Source: Thermocaproicibacter sp002397355
Lineage (GTDB): Bacteria > Bacillota > Clostridia > Oscillospirales > Acutalibacteraceae
Direction: 5' to 3'
Length of the DNA: 26,260 nt
NCBI GenBank assembly: GCA_036830905.1
Contig: DAISNS010000016.1
Span: 1 to 26,260 of the forward strand
Within the stretch, counting starts at the first letter, position 1. The number at the start of each line of letters is the position of its first letter. The translations under genes and the position numbers were made by a program. The notes beneath the pieces are model-generated. The model searched no databases. It had not been told where the DNA came from and saw only the letters and a program-made list of their open reading frames with translations. This document shows, one piece after another, positions 6,835 to 13,032 of the stretch.

Positions 6835-7140
6835 ATGAGCGAACGGAAGCAGGAACAGCCGAAAGCGGACCAGAAGAGCGCGAAAATGCCGCACAGCCTG
6901 ATCATCGAGAACCGGAAAACCCTTACCGCCACGGGCGTTTCCAATGTGGAGGGCTTTAACGGGGAGGCGGTCGTCGCTTCGACGGATCTCGGCAACCTGA
7001 CCGTTCGCGGCTCCAACCTGCATATTGACAAGCTGAACCTGGAAACCGGGGACCTCACGCTGGACGGGGAGATCACTTCGGTGGCGTACACGGAAAACCG
7101 TTCCTCCGGGGGCGGGGCGTTTTCCAGGCTTTTCAAATGA
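6835..7140 (+). CDS. yabP: Sporulation protein YabP (YabP/YqfC family)
   Basis: A 101-residue protein with the YabP/YqfC pattern: a polar N-terminus, then HSLIIENRKTLTATGVSNVEGFNGEAVVASTDLGNLTVRGSNLHIDKLNLETGDLTLDGEI, a run of beta strands with the family phrases TxxGVxxVxxF and GxLxIxGxxLxIxxLxxExGxLxIxG. It ends in a Ser/Gly-rich turn and FSRLFK. The family is made in the mother cell during sporulation; the biochemical role is unknown. AGGAGG ends 7 nt before the ATG. yabQ follows after 14 bp, and a sigma-E-like promoter precedes it. Confidence 0.93.
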   Translation: MSERKQEQPKADQKSAKMPHSLIIENRKTLTATGVSNVEGFNGEAVVASTDLGNLTVRGSNLHIDKLNLETGDLTLDGEITSVAYTENRSSGGGAFSRLFK

Positions 7141-7154
7141 GGGAGTGAGGCGGC

Positions 7155-7901
7155 GTGATCAGCAGCCTCTCGGCCCAGAGCTTCGGTTTTCTCGTGTTCT
7201 TCGTGCTCGGCGTGCTGCTCAGCGTGATTTACGATTTTCTGCTTGTCTGGCGGGAGATGTTCCGCTCTGGGCGCAGGGCCGTCTTCCTTCAGGATTTTAT
7301 CTATATGGCGCTCGCCGCCTGCATCAGCTTCCTTGCGGATCTGAGCGTCTCGTTCGGCGAGCTGCGCTTTTTCCTCTTTTTGGGGGAGGCGCTGGGCTGG
7401 TTCCTGTGGCGGGGGACGGTCGGCCGCGCTTCGGTTTATGTTTTTCACAAAATCTTTTCTTTCCTGTACCGGAGGGTTTTCGATCCGGTTGGAAGGAAGC
7501 TGCGCCTGGGCGCGGCAAAACTCGGGAAACGGATGCGCCGTTTTGCCAATTTTATGCGGAAACGGATTCAAAAGCGGAAAAAAAGCTTGAAACACCACCG
7601 CGCGGTAGTGTATAATCATGATAATGGCAAGCGGCCACGGCGAACCGGCAGGAAAGAAGGCGGAAAGCCGTATGAGATTGATCGAAGGAAAAAAATCCAG
7701 AAAAAGCGTCCTGCTTCGCCTCGCCATTTTCGTCTTTTCCGTTTACACCCTCGTCCTGCTGATCCAGCAGCAGACGTCGATCCGCGAAAAAAAGCAGCAG
7801 CTCGCCGCCATGGAGCAGCAGATTCAGATCCAGGAAATCCAGAACGACGACCTGAAAAGCGCCTTGCAGAGCGGAGAGGCCGGCAGCGGCAACTATATTG
7901 A
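7155..7901 (+). CDS. yabQ: Spore cortex biosynthesis protein YabQ (frame runs into divIC)
   Basis: The GTG start opens a membrane protein with at least three hydrophobic segments in the first ~100 residues (FGFLVFFVLGVLLSVIYDFLLVW, FIYMALAACISFLAD, ELRFFLFLGEALGWFLW), followed by a basic cytosolic stretch. This matches YabQ, a sporulation membrane protein needed for cortex formation in Bacillus. As sequenced the frame stays open to 7901, giving 248 residues and overlapping divIC on another frame by over 200 nt. The C-terminal ~100 residues (rich in R, P, K, H and D) look like a shadow of divIC, not YabQ. If the A7 run at 7578-7584 carried one more A, or if the ribosome slipped there, the protein would end after ~153 residues at the stop 7613-7615, just before divIC. 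The true product is probably the short form. Confidence 0.8.
   Translation: MISSLSAQSFGFLVFFVLGVLLSVIYDFLLVWREMFRSGRRAVFLQDFIYMALAACISFLADLSVSFGELRFFLFLGEALGWFLWRGTVGRASVYVFHKIFSFLYRRVFDPVGRKLRLGAAKLGKRMRRFANFMRKRIQKRKKSLKHHRAVVYNHDNGKRPRRTGRKEGGKPYEIDRRKKIQKKRPASPRHFRLFRLHPRPADPAADVDPRKKAAARRHGAADSDPGNPERRPEKRLAERRGRQRQLY
7587..7616 (+). promoter_or_regulatory. Sigma-A-type promoter of divIC
   Basis: TTGAAA (7587-7592) and a perfect TATAAT (7611-7616), 18 nt apart, lie inside the end of yabQ. The predicted start near 7623 is downstream of the ATG at 7618, so it argues for the later divIC start. It would give vegetative expression of divIC independently of the sporulation genes upstream. Confidence 0.65.
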
Positions 7902-7974
7902 GAAAGCCGCGCGCGAGGGCCTGGATTATTCCAAGCCCGGCGAACGCGTTTATGTGAATATAGCCGGAAAGTGA
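7672..7974 (+). CDS. divIC: Septum formation initiator DivIC (FtsB-like)
   Basis: A 100-residue bitopic membrane protein: a short basic N-terminus (MRLIEGKKSRKSVLLR), one membrane segment (LAIFVFSVYTLVLLIQQ), a coiled coil rich in Gln and Glu (REKKQQLAAMEQQIQIQEIQ) and a conserved end (YIEKAAREGLDYSKPGERVYVNIAGK) that matches the DivIC/FtsB phrase 'xxxARexlgyxxpgExvy'. It works in the FtsL-DivIC-DivIB complex of the divisome. I chose the ATG at 7672 because the sigma-A promoter at 7587-7616 would start transcription after the alternative ATG at 7618 and an AAGGCGG site lies 8 nt upstream; 7618 would add 18 residues. The S1-domain gene follows after 30 bp. Confidence 0.88.
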   Translation: MRLIEGKKSRKSVLLRLAIFVFSVYTLVLLIQQQTSIREKKQQLAAMEQQIQIQEIQNDDLKSALQSGEAGSGNYIEKAAREGLDYSKPGERVYVNIAGK

Positions 7975-8004
7975 AATGTGATTTGAGGAGGAAAAGACTG
8001 ATTT

Positions 8005-8472
8005 ATGCAGCTTGAGGTTGGATCAATTGTCGAGGGGAAAGTAACGGGCATTACGAACTTCGGGGCGTTTGTGGAGCTCCCCGGGGGGAAAACGGGTATG
8101 GTCCACATTTCCGAGGTCGCTCCTACCTTTGTAAAAGAGATCCGCGATTACGTGAAGGAGGGCCAGACGGTTAAGGTCAAAGTCCTCAATATTACGCAGG
8201 AAGGCCGGGTAAGCCTCTCCATGAAGCGGGTGGAGGCTCCGCACCCCGTGCGTCCCCTGCGCTCCGCGCACCCGGTCCCTTACCACAGCGCCGGAAGGCC
8301 GGGGAATTTCGAGTGGCAGCCCGGAAAGCGCAATGAGCCGGCGTCCTTTGAGGATATGATGACGAGATTCAAGCAGACAAGCGACGAGAAAATGTCCGAC
8401 TTGAAGCGCTGCATGGAGGCGAAACGCGGCGGGTTTTCCAAACGCGGCTCCGGTTCCAACCAGCCTAAATAG
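8005..8472 (+). CDS. yabR: S1-domain RNA-binding protein (YabR-like)
   Basis: A 155-residue protein with one S1/OB-fold RNA-binding domain at residues 1-73: VGSIVEGKVTGITNFGAFVELPGGKTGMVHISEV, then VKVKVLNITQEGRVSLSMKR, all hallmark S1 phrases (compare the polynucleotide phosphorylase C-terminus). The other half is low-complexity and basic (His/Pro/Arg-rich, then MTRFKQTSDEKMSDLKRCMEAKRG), typical of the YabR/YugI general-stress-like proteins. The role is unclear; binding of RNA or ribosomes is inferred from the domain. Position directly after divIC is the same as yabR in Bacillus. GAGGAGG lies 13 nt before the ATG, slightly far. A strong terminator closes the cluster. Confidence 0.92.
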   Translation: MQLEVGSIVEGKVTGITNFGAFVELPGGKTGMVHISEVAPTFVKEIRDYVKEGQTVKVKVLNITQEGRVSLSMKRVEAPHPVRPLRSAHPVPYHSAGRPGNFEWQPGKRNEPASFEDMMTRFKQTSDEKMSDLKRCMEAKRGGFSKRGSGSNQPK

Positions 8473-8510
8473 GCTCTTTCACTACATCGCCCTTCCTTAA
8501 CAAGATTCCT

Positions 8511-8537
8511 GCGGAGTGAAGCTACTCCGCTTTTTTT
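8511..8537 (+). terminator. Rho-independent terminator closing the yab/divIC cluster
   Basis: GCGGAGT (8511-8517) pairs perfectly with ACTCCGC (8524-8530), a 6-nt loop, then seven T (8531-8537). A textbook terminator 38 bp after the S1 gene. Confidence 0.95.
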
Positions 8538-8559
8538 GTGAAAACCAGGAGGATCTGAA

Positions 8560-9726
8560 ATGCTTTTGATTCACGCGAGAATCCATACCATGGCGGAGCA
8601 GACCATCGAGAACGGTTCCGTGCGCGTCCGCGGGGAAAAGATAGACTCCGTGGGCGCGGGGAGCTTCGTGCCGGAGCAGAACGAAACGGTGCTGGACCTG
8701 CGCGGGGCGGACGTTTACCCCGGTTTCTTCGATGCGCACACACACCTCGGCATGTGGGAGGACGCTCTGACGTTCGAAGGGGACGACGGCAACGAGGAGA
8801 CCAATCCCCTCATGCCGCAGCTCCGCGCCATCGACGCAATCAACCCCATGGACCGCTGTTTCTCGGAGGCGCTGGCGGCCGGCGTCACATCCGTCGTCAC
8901 CGGCCCGGGAAGCGCCAACCCCATCGGCGGCCAGCTCGCGGCTATCAAGACCTACGGGAGCTGCGTGGACGATATGATCGTCAAGGCGCCGGTCGCCGTC
9001 AAAATGGCGCTGGGGGAAAACCCGAAAAACGTTTACCACGGCAGGAACGAGACGCCGTCTACGCGCATGGCAACCGCCGCGCTGATCCGCGAGGCGCTTT
9101 TCAAGGCGAAGCGCTACCGTCAGGACATGGAGAGGGCCCAGGCGGACCCGGACGCCGATCCGCCGGAATACGACATGAAATGCGAGGCGCTTCTCCCGGC
9201 GCTCCGCGGCGAGGTGGAAGTCCATTTCCATGCCCACCGCGCGGACGATATTTTCACCGCGATCCGCATCGGGAAGGAATTCCACCTGAACTTCGTCATT
9301 GTCCACGGGACGGAGGGCCATCTGATCGCGGACAAGCTCAAAGCGGAACATGTCCGCGTCCTCAGCGGGCCGTTCTTTACCGACCGATGCAAGCCGGAGC
9401 TGAAGAACCAGACGCCCGCCTGCCCGGGCGTTCTCTCCTCGCACGGCATTCTCACGGCCATCATCACCGACCACCCGGTCATCCCGCTGCAGTACCTGCC
9501 GCTCTGCGCCGCGCTTGCCGTGCGGGAGGGCATGGACCATGGGGAAGCCCTGAAGGCCATCACGATCAATCCGGCGAGGATCTGCGGCGTCGACAGCCGG
9601 ATCGGGTCCATCGAGAAGGGAAAGGACGCGGATCTCGCCGTCTTCCGCAGCGATCCGCTTTCCCTGAACGCGAGGCCGGAAATCGTGATCGCCGGCGGAA
9701 AAATAGCGGTCAAGCGGATCGGCTGA
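8560..9726 (+). CDS. Amidohydrolase-superfamily metal hydrolase
   Basis: A 388-residue cytosolic amidohydrolase (imidazolonepropionase/adenine-deaminase-like superfamily). The N-terminal beta-sandwich part is followed by the metal motif HxH at His60/His62 (GFFDAHTHLG), then His224/His226 (EVHFHAHRADD), His249 (VIVHGTEGH) and Asp304 (AIITDHPV), and a C-terminal IEKGKDADLAVFRSDPL, the classic closing strand of the family. The superfamily deaminates or hydrolyses cyclic amides and related substrates; the specific substrate cannot be read here, and the conserved NPIGGQLAAIKTYG stretch marks the subgroup often annotated only as 'amidohydrolase'. AGGAGG ends 8 nt before the ATG. The fumarase-like gene follows after 23 bp, so the two are likely one operon. 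Confidence 0.92.
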   Translation: MLLIHARIHTMAEQTIENGSVRVRGEKIDSVGAGSFVPEQNETVLDLRGADVYPGFFDAHTHLGMWEDALTFEGDDGNEETNPLMPQLRAIDAINPMDRCFSEALAAGVTSVVTGPGSANPIGGQLAAIKTYGSCVDDMIVKAPVAVKMALGENPKNVYHGRNETPSTRMATAALIREALFKAKRYRQDMERAQADPDADPPEYDMKCEALLPALRGEVEVHFHAHRADDIFTAIRIGKEFHLNFVIVHGTEGHLIADKLKAEHVRVLSGPFFTDRCKPELKNQTPACPGVLSSHGILTAIITDHPVIPLQYLPLCAALAVREGMDHGEALKAITINPARICGVDSRIGSIEKGKDADLAVFRSDPLSLNARPEIVIAGGKIAVKRIG

Positions 9727-9749
9727 GGCCGGAAAGGCAGGTCGCCAGC

Positions 9750-10595
9750 ATGAAGGAAATCACTGTGGAACAGATTGCCCGGACGGTTGCGCGCCTCTGC
9801 GTGGAGGCAAACCGCGTCCTGCCGGAAGACCTGGAGCGCCGCATCCGCTCCGCCGCCGGGACGGAGGCTTCGCCGCTGGGCAGGTCCATTCTCCGGGAGC
9901 TGGGCAAAAACATGGACGCCGCGCGGGAGATGAGTCTTCCGGTCTGCCAGGATACCGGCATGGCGGTCGTTTTCGCGGAAGTAGGGCAGGACGTGCACAT
10001 CACCGGCGGCGCGTTCGAGGACGCGGTGAACGAGGGCGTCCGCCGCGGCTACCGGGACGGCCTGCTCCGCTGCTCCGTCGCCGCGGACCCGATCCGCCGG
10101 GGCAATACGGGAGACAACACCCCCGCCGTGCTGCATACGCGCCTGGTGCCCGGCGGGCAGCTCCGCCTGACCGTTGCGCCGAAGGGTTTCGGCAGCGAAA
10201 ACATGAGCCGGCTGAAGATGTTTACGCCCGCCGCTTCGGTGGACGACCTCGTCGCTTTTGTGGCCGAGACGGTGCGGCTCGCCGGCGGGAGGCCGTGCCC
10301 GCCCGTCGTCGTCGGCGTCGGCGTCGGCGGAGATTTCGAGCAGTGCGCCCTGCTTGCGAAGGAGGCCCTCTGCAGGCCGGTTTCGCAGCGGAACGAAGAC
10401 CCGTTTTACGCGGCGCTGGAAGAGCGTATGCTGGCGGCCGTCAACGCGCTGGGCGTGGGGCCGCAGGGATTCGGCGGCTCCACCACGGCGCTCGCCGTGA
10501 ATATCGAGCGGCGCCCCACCCACATTGCCGGCCTTCCTCTCGCCGTGAATATGGGGTGCCACGTCACCAGGCACAAATCCGCCGTTATTTCGTGA
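9750..10595 (+). CDS. Class I fumarate hydratase alpha subunit (or L-tartrate dehydratase-like)
   Basis: A 281-residue protein of the Fe-S hydro-lyase alpha family (FumA N-domain, TtdA). The three cluster-binding regions are visible: Cys66 in PVCQDTGMAVVF, Cys199 in VGGDFEQCALLAKEAL and Cys270 in NMGCHVTRHK. The signature RRGNTGDNTPAVLHT and APKGFGSENMSRLKM are typical. Two-subunit enzymes need a beta subunit of ~190 residues, normally encoded next door; here hpf follows after 90 bp, so beta is absent from the window. The reaction (fumarate to malate, or dehydration of a related hydroxy acid) is therefore uncertain. The start is ATG 9750; the frame opens much further upstream, but that part is antiphase to the amidohydrolase gene. 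The ribosome site is weak (GGAAAGGCAGG, 9 nt upstream). Confidence 0.9.
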   Translation: MKEITVEQIARTVARLCVEANRVLPEDLERRIRSAAGTEASPLGRSILRELGKNMDAAREMSLPVCQDTGMAVVFAEVGQDVHITGGAFEDAVNEGVRRGYRDGLLRCSVAADPIRRGNTGDNTPAVLHTRLVPGGQLRLTVAPKGFGSENMSRLKMFTPAASVDDLVAFVAETVRLAGGRPCPPVVVGVGVGGDFEQCALLAKEALCRPVSQRNEDPFYAALEERMLAAVNALGVGPQGFGGSTTALAVNIERRPTHIAGLPLAVNMGCHVTRHKSAVIS

Positions 10596-10613
10596 TTTTC
10601 ATAATTTATCTGT

Positions 10614-10641
10614 TTATTGGAAACAATAATTGTGATATGAT
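10614..10641 (+). promoter_or_regulatory. Extended -10 promoter of hpf
   Basis: TATGAT (10636-10641) is preceded by TG with one intervening base (extended -10) and by a weak -35 TTATTG (10614-10619), 16 nt away. It sits in the AT-rich 90-bp gap before hpf. Confidence 0.6.
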
Positions 10642-10685
10642 GGAGCCGGAATCAAGCCACAGGTTTTGGTAAAGGAGCTGGCAGT

Positions 10686-11225
10686 ATGAAGGTTACCATC
10701 ATCGGGCGCAAAGTCAATCTGAGAGACAACTTCAAGGAGCTTGTAAAAAAGAAGCTTTCCCGCTTTGACAGGATCTTCGACGAGGACGCGGAAGCGAAGG
10801 TCGTCGTCACTTTGGAGCGGAACCGCCAGACTGTTGAGATCACGATCCGTTCGCGCGGGATGCTTTACCGGGCCGAGTCCACGTCGGACGCGATGAATAC
10901 GGCGCTGGACGACGCGATCCGCGCGCTCGGCAACCAGATCCGTAGGAACAAAAAGCGTTTGTCCAAGCGGCTGCGCGGCGACGTTGCCGGCGCGCTGGAG
11001 CCGGCGGAACGGGAGGGCGAGGAGCCGGACGAGCAAACCCGGTATGCGCCCGTCCGCACGAAGCGCTTTGTGATCCAGCCGATGAGCCCGGAAGAAGCGA
11101 TCCTTCAGATGGACCTGTTGGACCATCAGTTCTTCCTGTTCCGGAATGTTGAAACCGGAGAGATCAATGTCGTTTACCGCCGGAAAGACGGCGGGTTCGG
11201 ACTGCTGGAGCCGGACGGCGAATAA
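10686..11225 (+). CDS. hpf: Ribosome hibernation promoting factor, long form
   Basis: A 179-residue long-form HPF (YvyD type). The N-terminal ~100 residues (VTIIGRKVNLRDNFKELVKKKLSRFDRIFDEDAEAKVVV) are the ribosome-binding YfiA/HPF domain, which occupies the tRNA sites of the 30S subunit. An acidic linker (EPAEREGEEPDEQ) leads to the C-terminal dimerisation domain with its hallmark KRFVIQPMSPEEAILQMDLLDHQFFLFRN and INVVYRRKDGGFGLLEP. The long form dimerises 70S ribosomes to 100S in stationary phase or stress, known for the family. AAAGGAG ends 8 nt before the ATG. It has its own promoter and a terminator, so it is monocistronic. Confidence 0.97.
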   Translation: MKVTIIGRKVNLRDNFKELVKKKLSRFDRIFDEDAEAKVVVTLERNRQTVEITIRSRGMLYRAESTSDAMNTALDDAIRALGNQIRRNKKRLSKRLRGDVAGALEPAEREGEEPDEQTRYAPVRTKRFVIQPMSPEEAILQMDLLDHQFFLFRNVETGEINVVYRRKDGGFGLLEPDGE

Positions 11226-11249
11226 ACGCGCCCGGATTCGGCGGTCGCA

Positions 11250-11286
11250 GACGGGGACTGTGTGCTGCGCAGCCCCCGTCCTTTTT
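11250..11286 (+). terminator. Rho-independent terminator after hpf
   Basis: GACGGGG (11250-11256) pairs with CCCCGTC (11274-11280), extended by CTG/CAG beyond a single mismatch, then CTTTTTGG. It lies 24 bp after the stop. Confidence 0.85.
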
Positions 11287-11424
11287 GGCAAAAAACGTTT
11301 CGAGCCCCCGACGGAAGCGAGGCTCTTCGGGGATAGACGGGGGACGCCCGGAGCCTCCCATCCCCGGATTTGGATATGAACCGCCTTTTTTCAGAGGCGG
11401 AGAAAGCGAGAAGGCTATTTTTTC

Positions 11425-12579
11425 ATGAGTGATTTTCAGTTGGTATGCCCATGCCTGTTTGGTTTGGAAGGTCCGTTGGGGGACGAGCTGCGCCGGATGG
11501 GGGCGGGGCATGTCTCGCCTCAAAACGGCCGCGTTGCGTTCGACGGCTCGGCGGAGATGATCGCCCGCGCCAACCTCTGCAGCCGGTACGGCGAGCGCGT
11601 CCAGATCCTGATGGGCGTTTTCCCGGCGCACAGCTTCGAGGAGCTTTTTCAGGGCGTGCGCGGGCTCCCGTGGGAGCGCTGGATCGGCAGAAAGGACGCC
11701 TTCCCCGTGAAGGGCTCCTGCCTGGATTCGCAGCTTGCCAGCGTGCCGGATTGCCAGGCGATCGTCAAGAAAGCGGTCGTGGAGCGGCTGCGCGCCAAAT
11801 ATTCCGTCGCGTGGTTCGAGGAGACGGGCGCCCCGCGGCAGATCCAGTTCCTGCTCCTGAAAGACAGCGCGAGCCTGATGATCGACACGAGCGGCGTGGG
11901 CCTGCACAAGCGGGGATACCGCGCGAACGCCGCGGAGGCGCCGATCCGCGAGACGCTGGCCGCCGCGATGGCCTACTTTTCGCGCGTCCGGCACGACGCG
12001 AACTTCATCGACCCGCTCTGCGGCTCCGGCACGATCCCGATCGAGGCCGCCCTGCTGGCCCGGAATATCGCGCCGGGAAGAAGCCGCGGGTTCGCCGCCG
12101 AGAACTGGGACGCGCCCGAAAAATCGGTCTGGAAGCGCGAGCGCGAACGCGCCCGGTCGCTGGAGATGCGCGACGCCGCGTTTTCCGCGCACGGGTATGA
12201 CATCGATCCGGCCGCCGTTTCCCTCACGGCGGAAAACGCCGCCAAGGCGGGCGTTTCCGACTGTGTCCGCGCCGAGGTGCGCGACGTCGCCGATTTCCGT
12301 GCGGAGGGGGAGTACGGCTGCGTCATCTGCAACCCGCCCTACGGCGAGCGTCTGCTCGACCTGCGCTCCGCCGAAGGGCTTTACCGCACGATGGGCCGCG
12401 TCTTCCAGCCGCGGCGCGGCTGGAGCTATGCCGTCATCACCCCCGACGAGATGTTCGAGGCCTGCTTCGGCCGGAAGGCCGCGCACAGGAGGAAGCTCTA
12501 CAACGGAATGATCCGCTGCCAGTATTACATGTTCTTCCATGAGGCCGCCCGCGAGGCGCAGGGGCAGGATATTTGTTAA
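11425..12579 (+). CDS. THUMP-domain 23S rRNA methyltransferase (RlmL/YpsC-like)
   Basis: A 384-residue SAM-dependent RNA methyltransferase. The N-terminal half (residues 1-160) is a ferredoxin-like plus THUMP RNA-binding region starting FQLVCPCLFGLEGPLGDELRRMG, and ends in the family phrase SGVGLHKRGYRANAAEAPIRETLAAAM. The catalytic half has motif I DPLCGSGTIPIEAALLARNIAPG (196-218) and the N6/N2-methylase motif NPPYGER (303-309). It resembles RlmL N-domain proteins such as Bacillus YpsC, which methylate N2 of a guanosine in 23S rRNA; that target is inferred from homologues. The gene follows a 200-bp non-coding stretch. The ribosome site is poor (AGAAGG, 11 nt upstream). Confidence 0.9.
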   Translation: MSDFQLVCPCLFGLEGPLGDELRRMGAGHVSPQNGRVAFDGSAEMIARANLCSRYGERVQILMGVFPAHSFEELFQGVRGLPWERWIGRKDAFPVKGSCLDSQLASVPDCQAIVKKAVVERLRAKYSVAWFEETGAPRQIQFLLLKDSASLMIDTSGVGLHKRGYRANAAEAPIRETLAAAMAYFSRVRHDANFIDPLCGSGTIPIEAALLARNIAPGRSRGFAAENWDAPEKSVWKRERERARSLEMRDAAFSAHGYDIDPAAVSLTAENAAKAGVSDCVRAEVRDVADFRAEGEYGCVICNPPYGERLLDLRSAEGLYRTMGRVFQPRRGWSYAVITPDEMFEACFGRKAAHRRKLYNGMIRCQYYMFFHEAAREAQGQDIC

Positions 12580-12615
12580 ATATTTGTGAAATCGCTTTTT
12601 TTCTGGCAAAAGCCC

Positions 12616-12644
12616 TTGATTTTTTGATGGGAAGCAGATAAAAT
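12616..12644 (+). promoter_or_regulatory. Sigma-A promoter of groESL
   Basis: TTGATT (12616-12621) and TAAAAT (12639-12644) with exactly 17 nt spacing. The predicted start near 12651 falls inside the CIRCE operator, the usual layout for HrcA-repressed heat-shock operons. Confidence 0.85.
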
Positions 12645-12648
12645 AAGC

Positions 12649-12675
12649 TTAGCACTCAGCAAGACTGAGTGCTAA
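12649..12675 (+). promoter_or_regulatory. CIRCE operator (HrcA binding site)
   Basis: TTAGCACTC (12649-12657), nine bases, then GAGTGCTAA (12667-12675): the perfect CIRCE consensus with the canonical N9 spacer. It overlaps the groESL transcription start. HrcA, whose activity depends on GroEL, is the known repressor; hrcA is not in the window. Confidence 0.98.
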
Positions 12676-12704
12676 CCAAACAATATTGGCAAGGAGGATA
12701 TACT

Positions 12705-12989
12705 ATGACAATCAAACCGTTATTGGACAGAGTCCTGATTAAAATGGAAGAAGCGGAAGAAACCACGAAGGGCGGCATCATTCTCGCCGGTTCCGCGAAG
12801 GAGAAACCGCAGGTCGCCGACGTGATCGAAGCCGGCCCGGGCGGCATGGTGGACGGCAAGGAAGTCAAGATGTACGTCAAGAAGGGCGACCGCGTGATCA
12901 CCAGCAAATATTCCGGCACGGAAGTGAAGCTTGACGGCAAAGACTATACGATCGTTCGCCAGAGCGACATCCTCGCTGTTGTGGAATAA
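12705..12989 (+). CDS. groES: Co-chaperonin GroES
   Basis: A 94-residue 10-kDa chaperonin, the lid of the GroEL cage. It begins MTIKPLLDRVLIKMEEAEETTKGGIILAGSAKEKPQ, the standard opening with the mobile loop (residues about 17-31), and ends with YSGTEVKLDGKDYTIVRQSDILAVVE. AAGGAGG lies 8 nt before the ATG at 12705; an upstream in-frame start at 12669 lies inside CIRCE and was rejected. groEL follows after 43 bp in the same transcript. Confidence 0.98.
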   Translation: MTIKPLLDRVLIKMEEAEETTKGGIILAGSAKEKPQVADVIEAGPGGMVDGKEVKMYVKKGDRVITSKYSGTEVKLDGKDYTIVRQSDILAVVE

Positions 12990-13032
12990 CATTTCCCATT
13001 CAAATAAATAATTTTTTGGAGGCATTCAGAAT

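Noticed and set aside
8754..9749. Open frame continuous with the fumarase-like gene and overlapping the amidohydrolase
   Set aside because: It is the shifted frame of the amidohydrolase; the fumarase homology starts only at 9750.
11319..11366. H-type pseudoknot in the methyltransferase leader
   Set aside because: The ABAB order is there but the connecting loops are 2 nt; a loop that short cannot span a 7-bp stem. Alternating stems are more likely.
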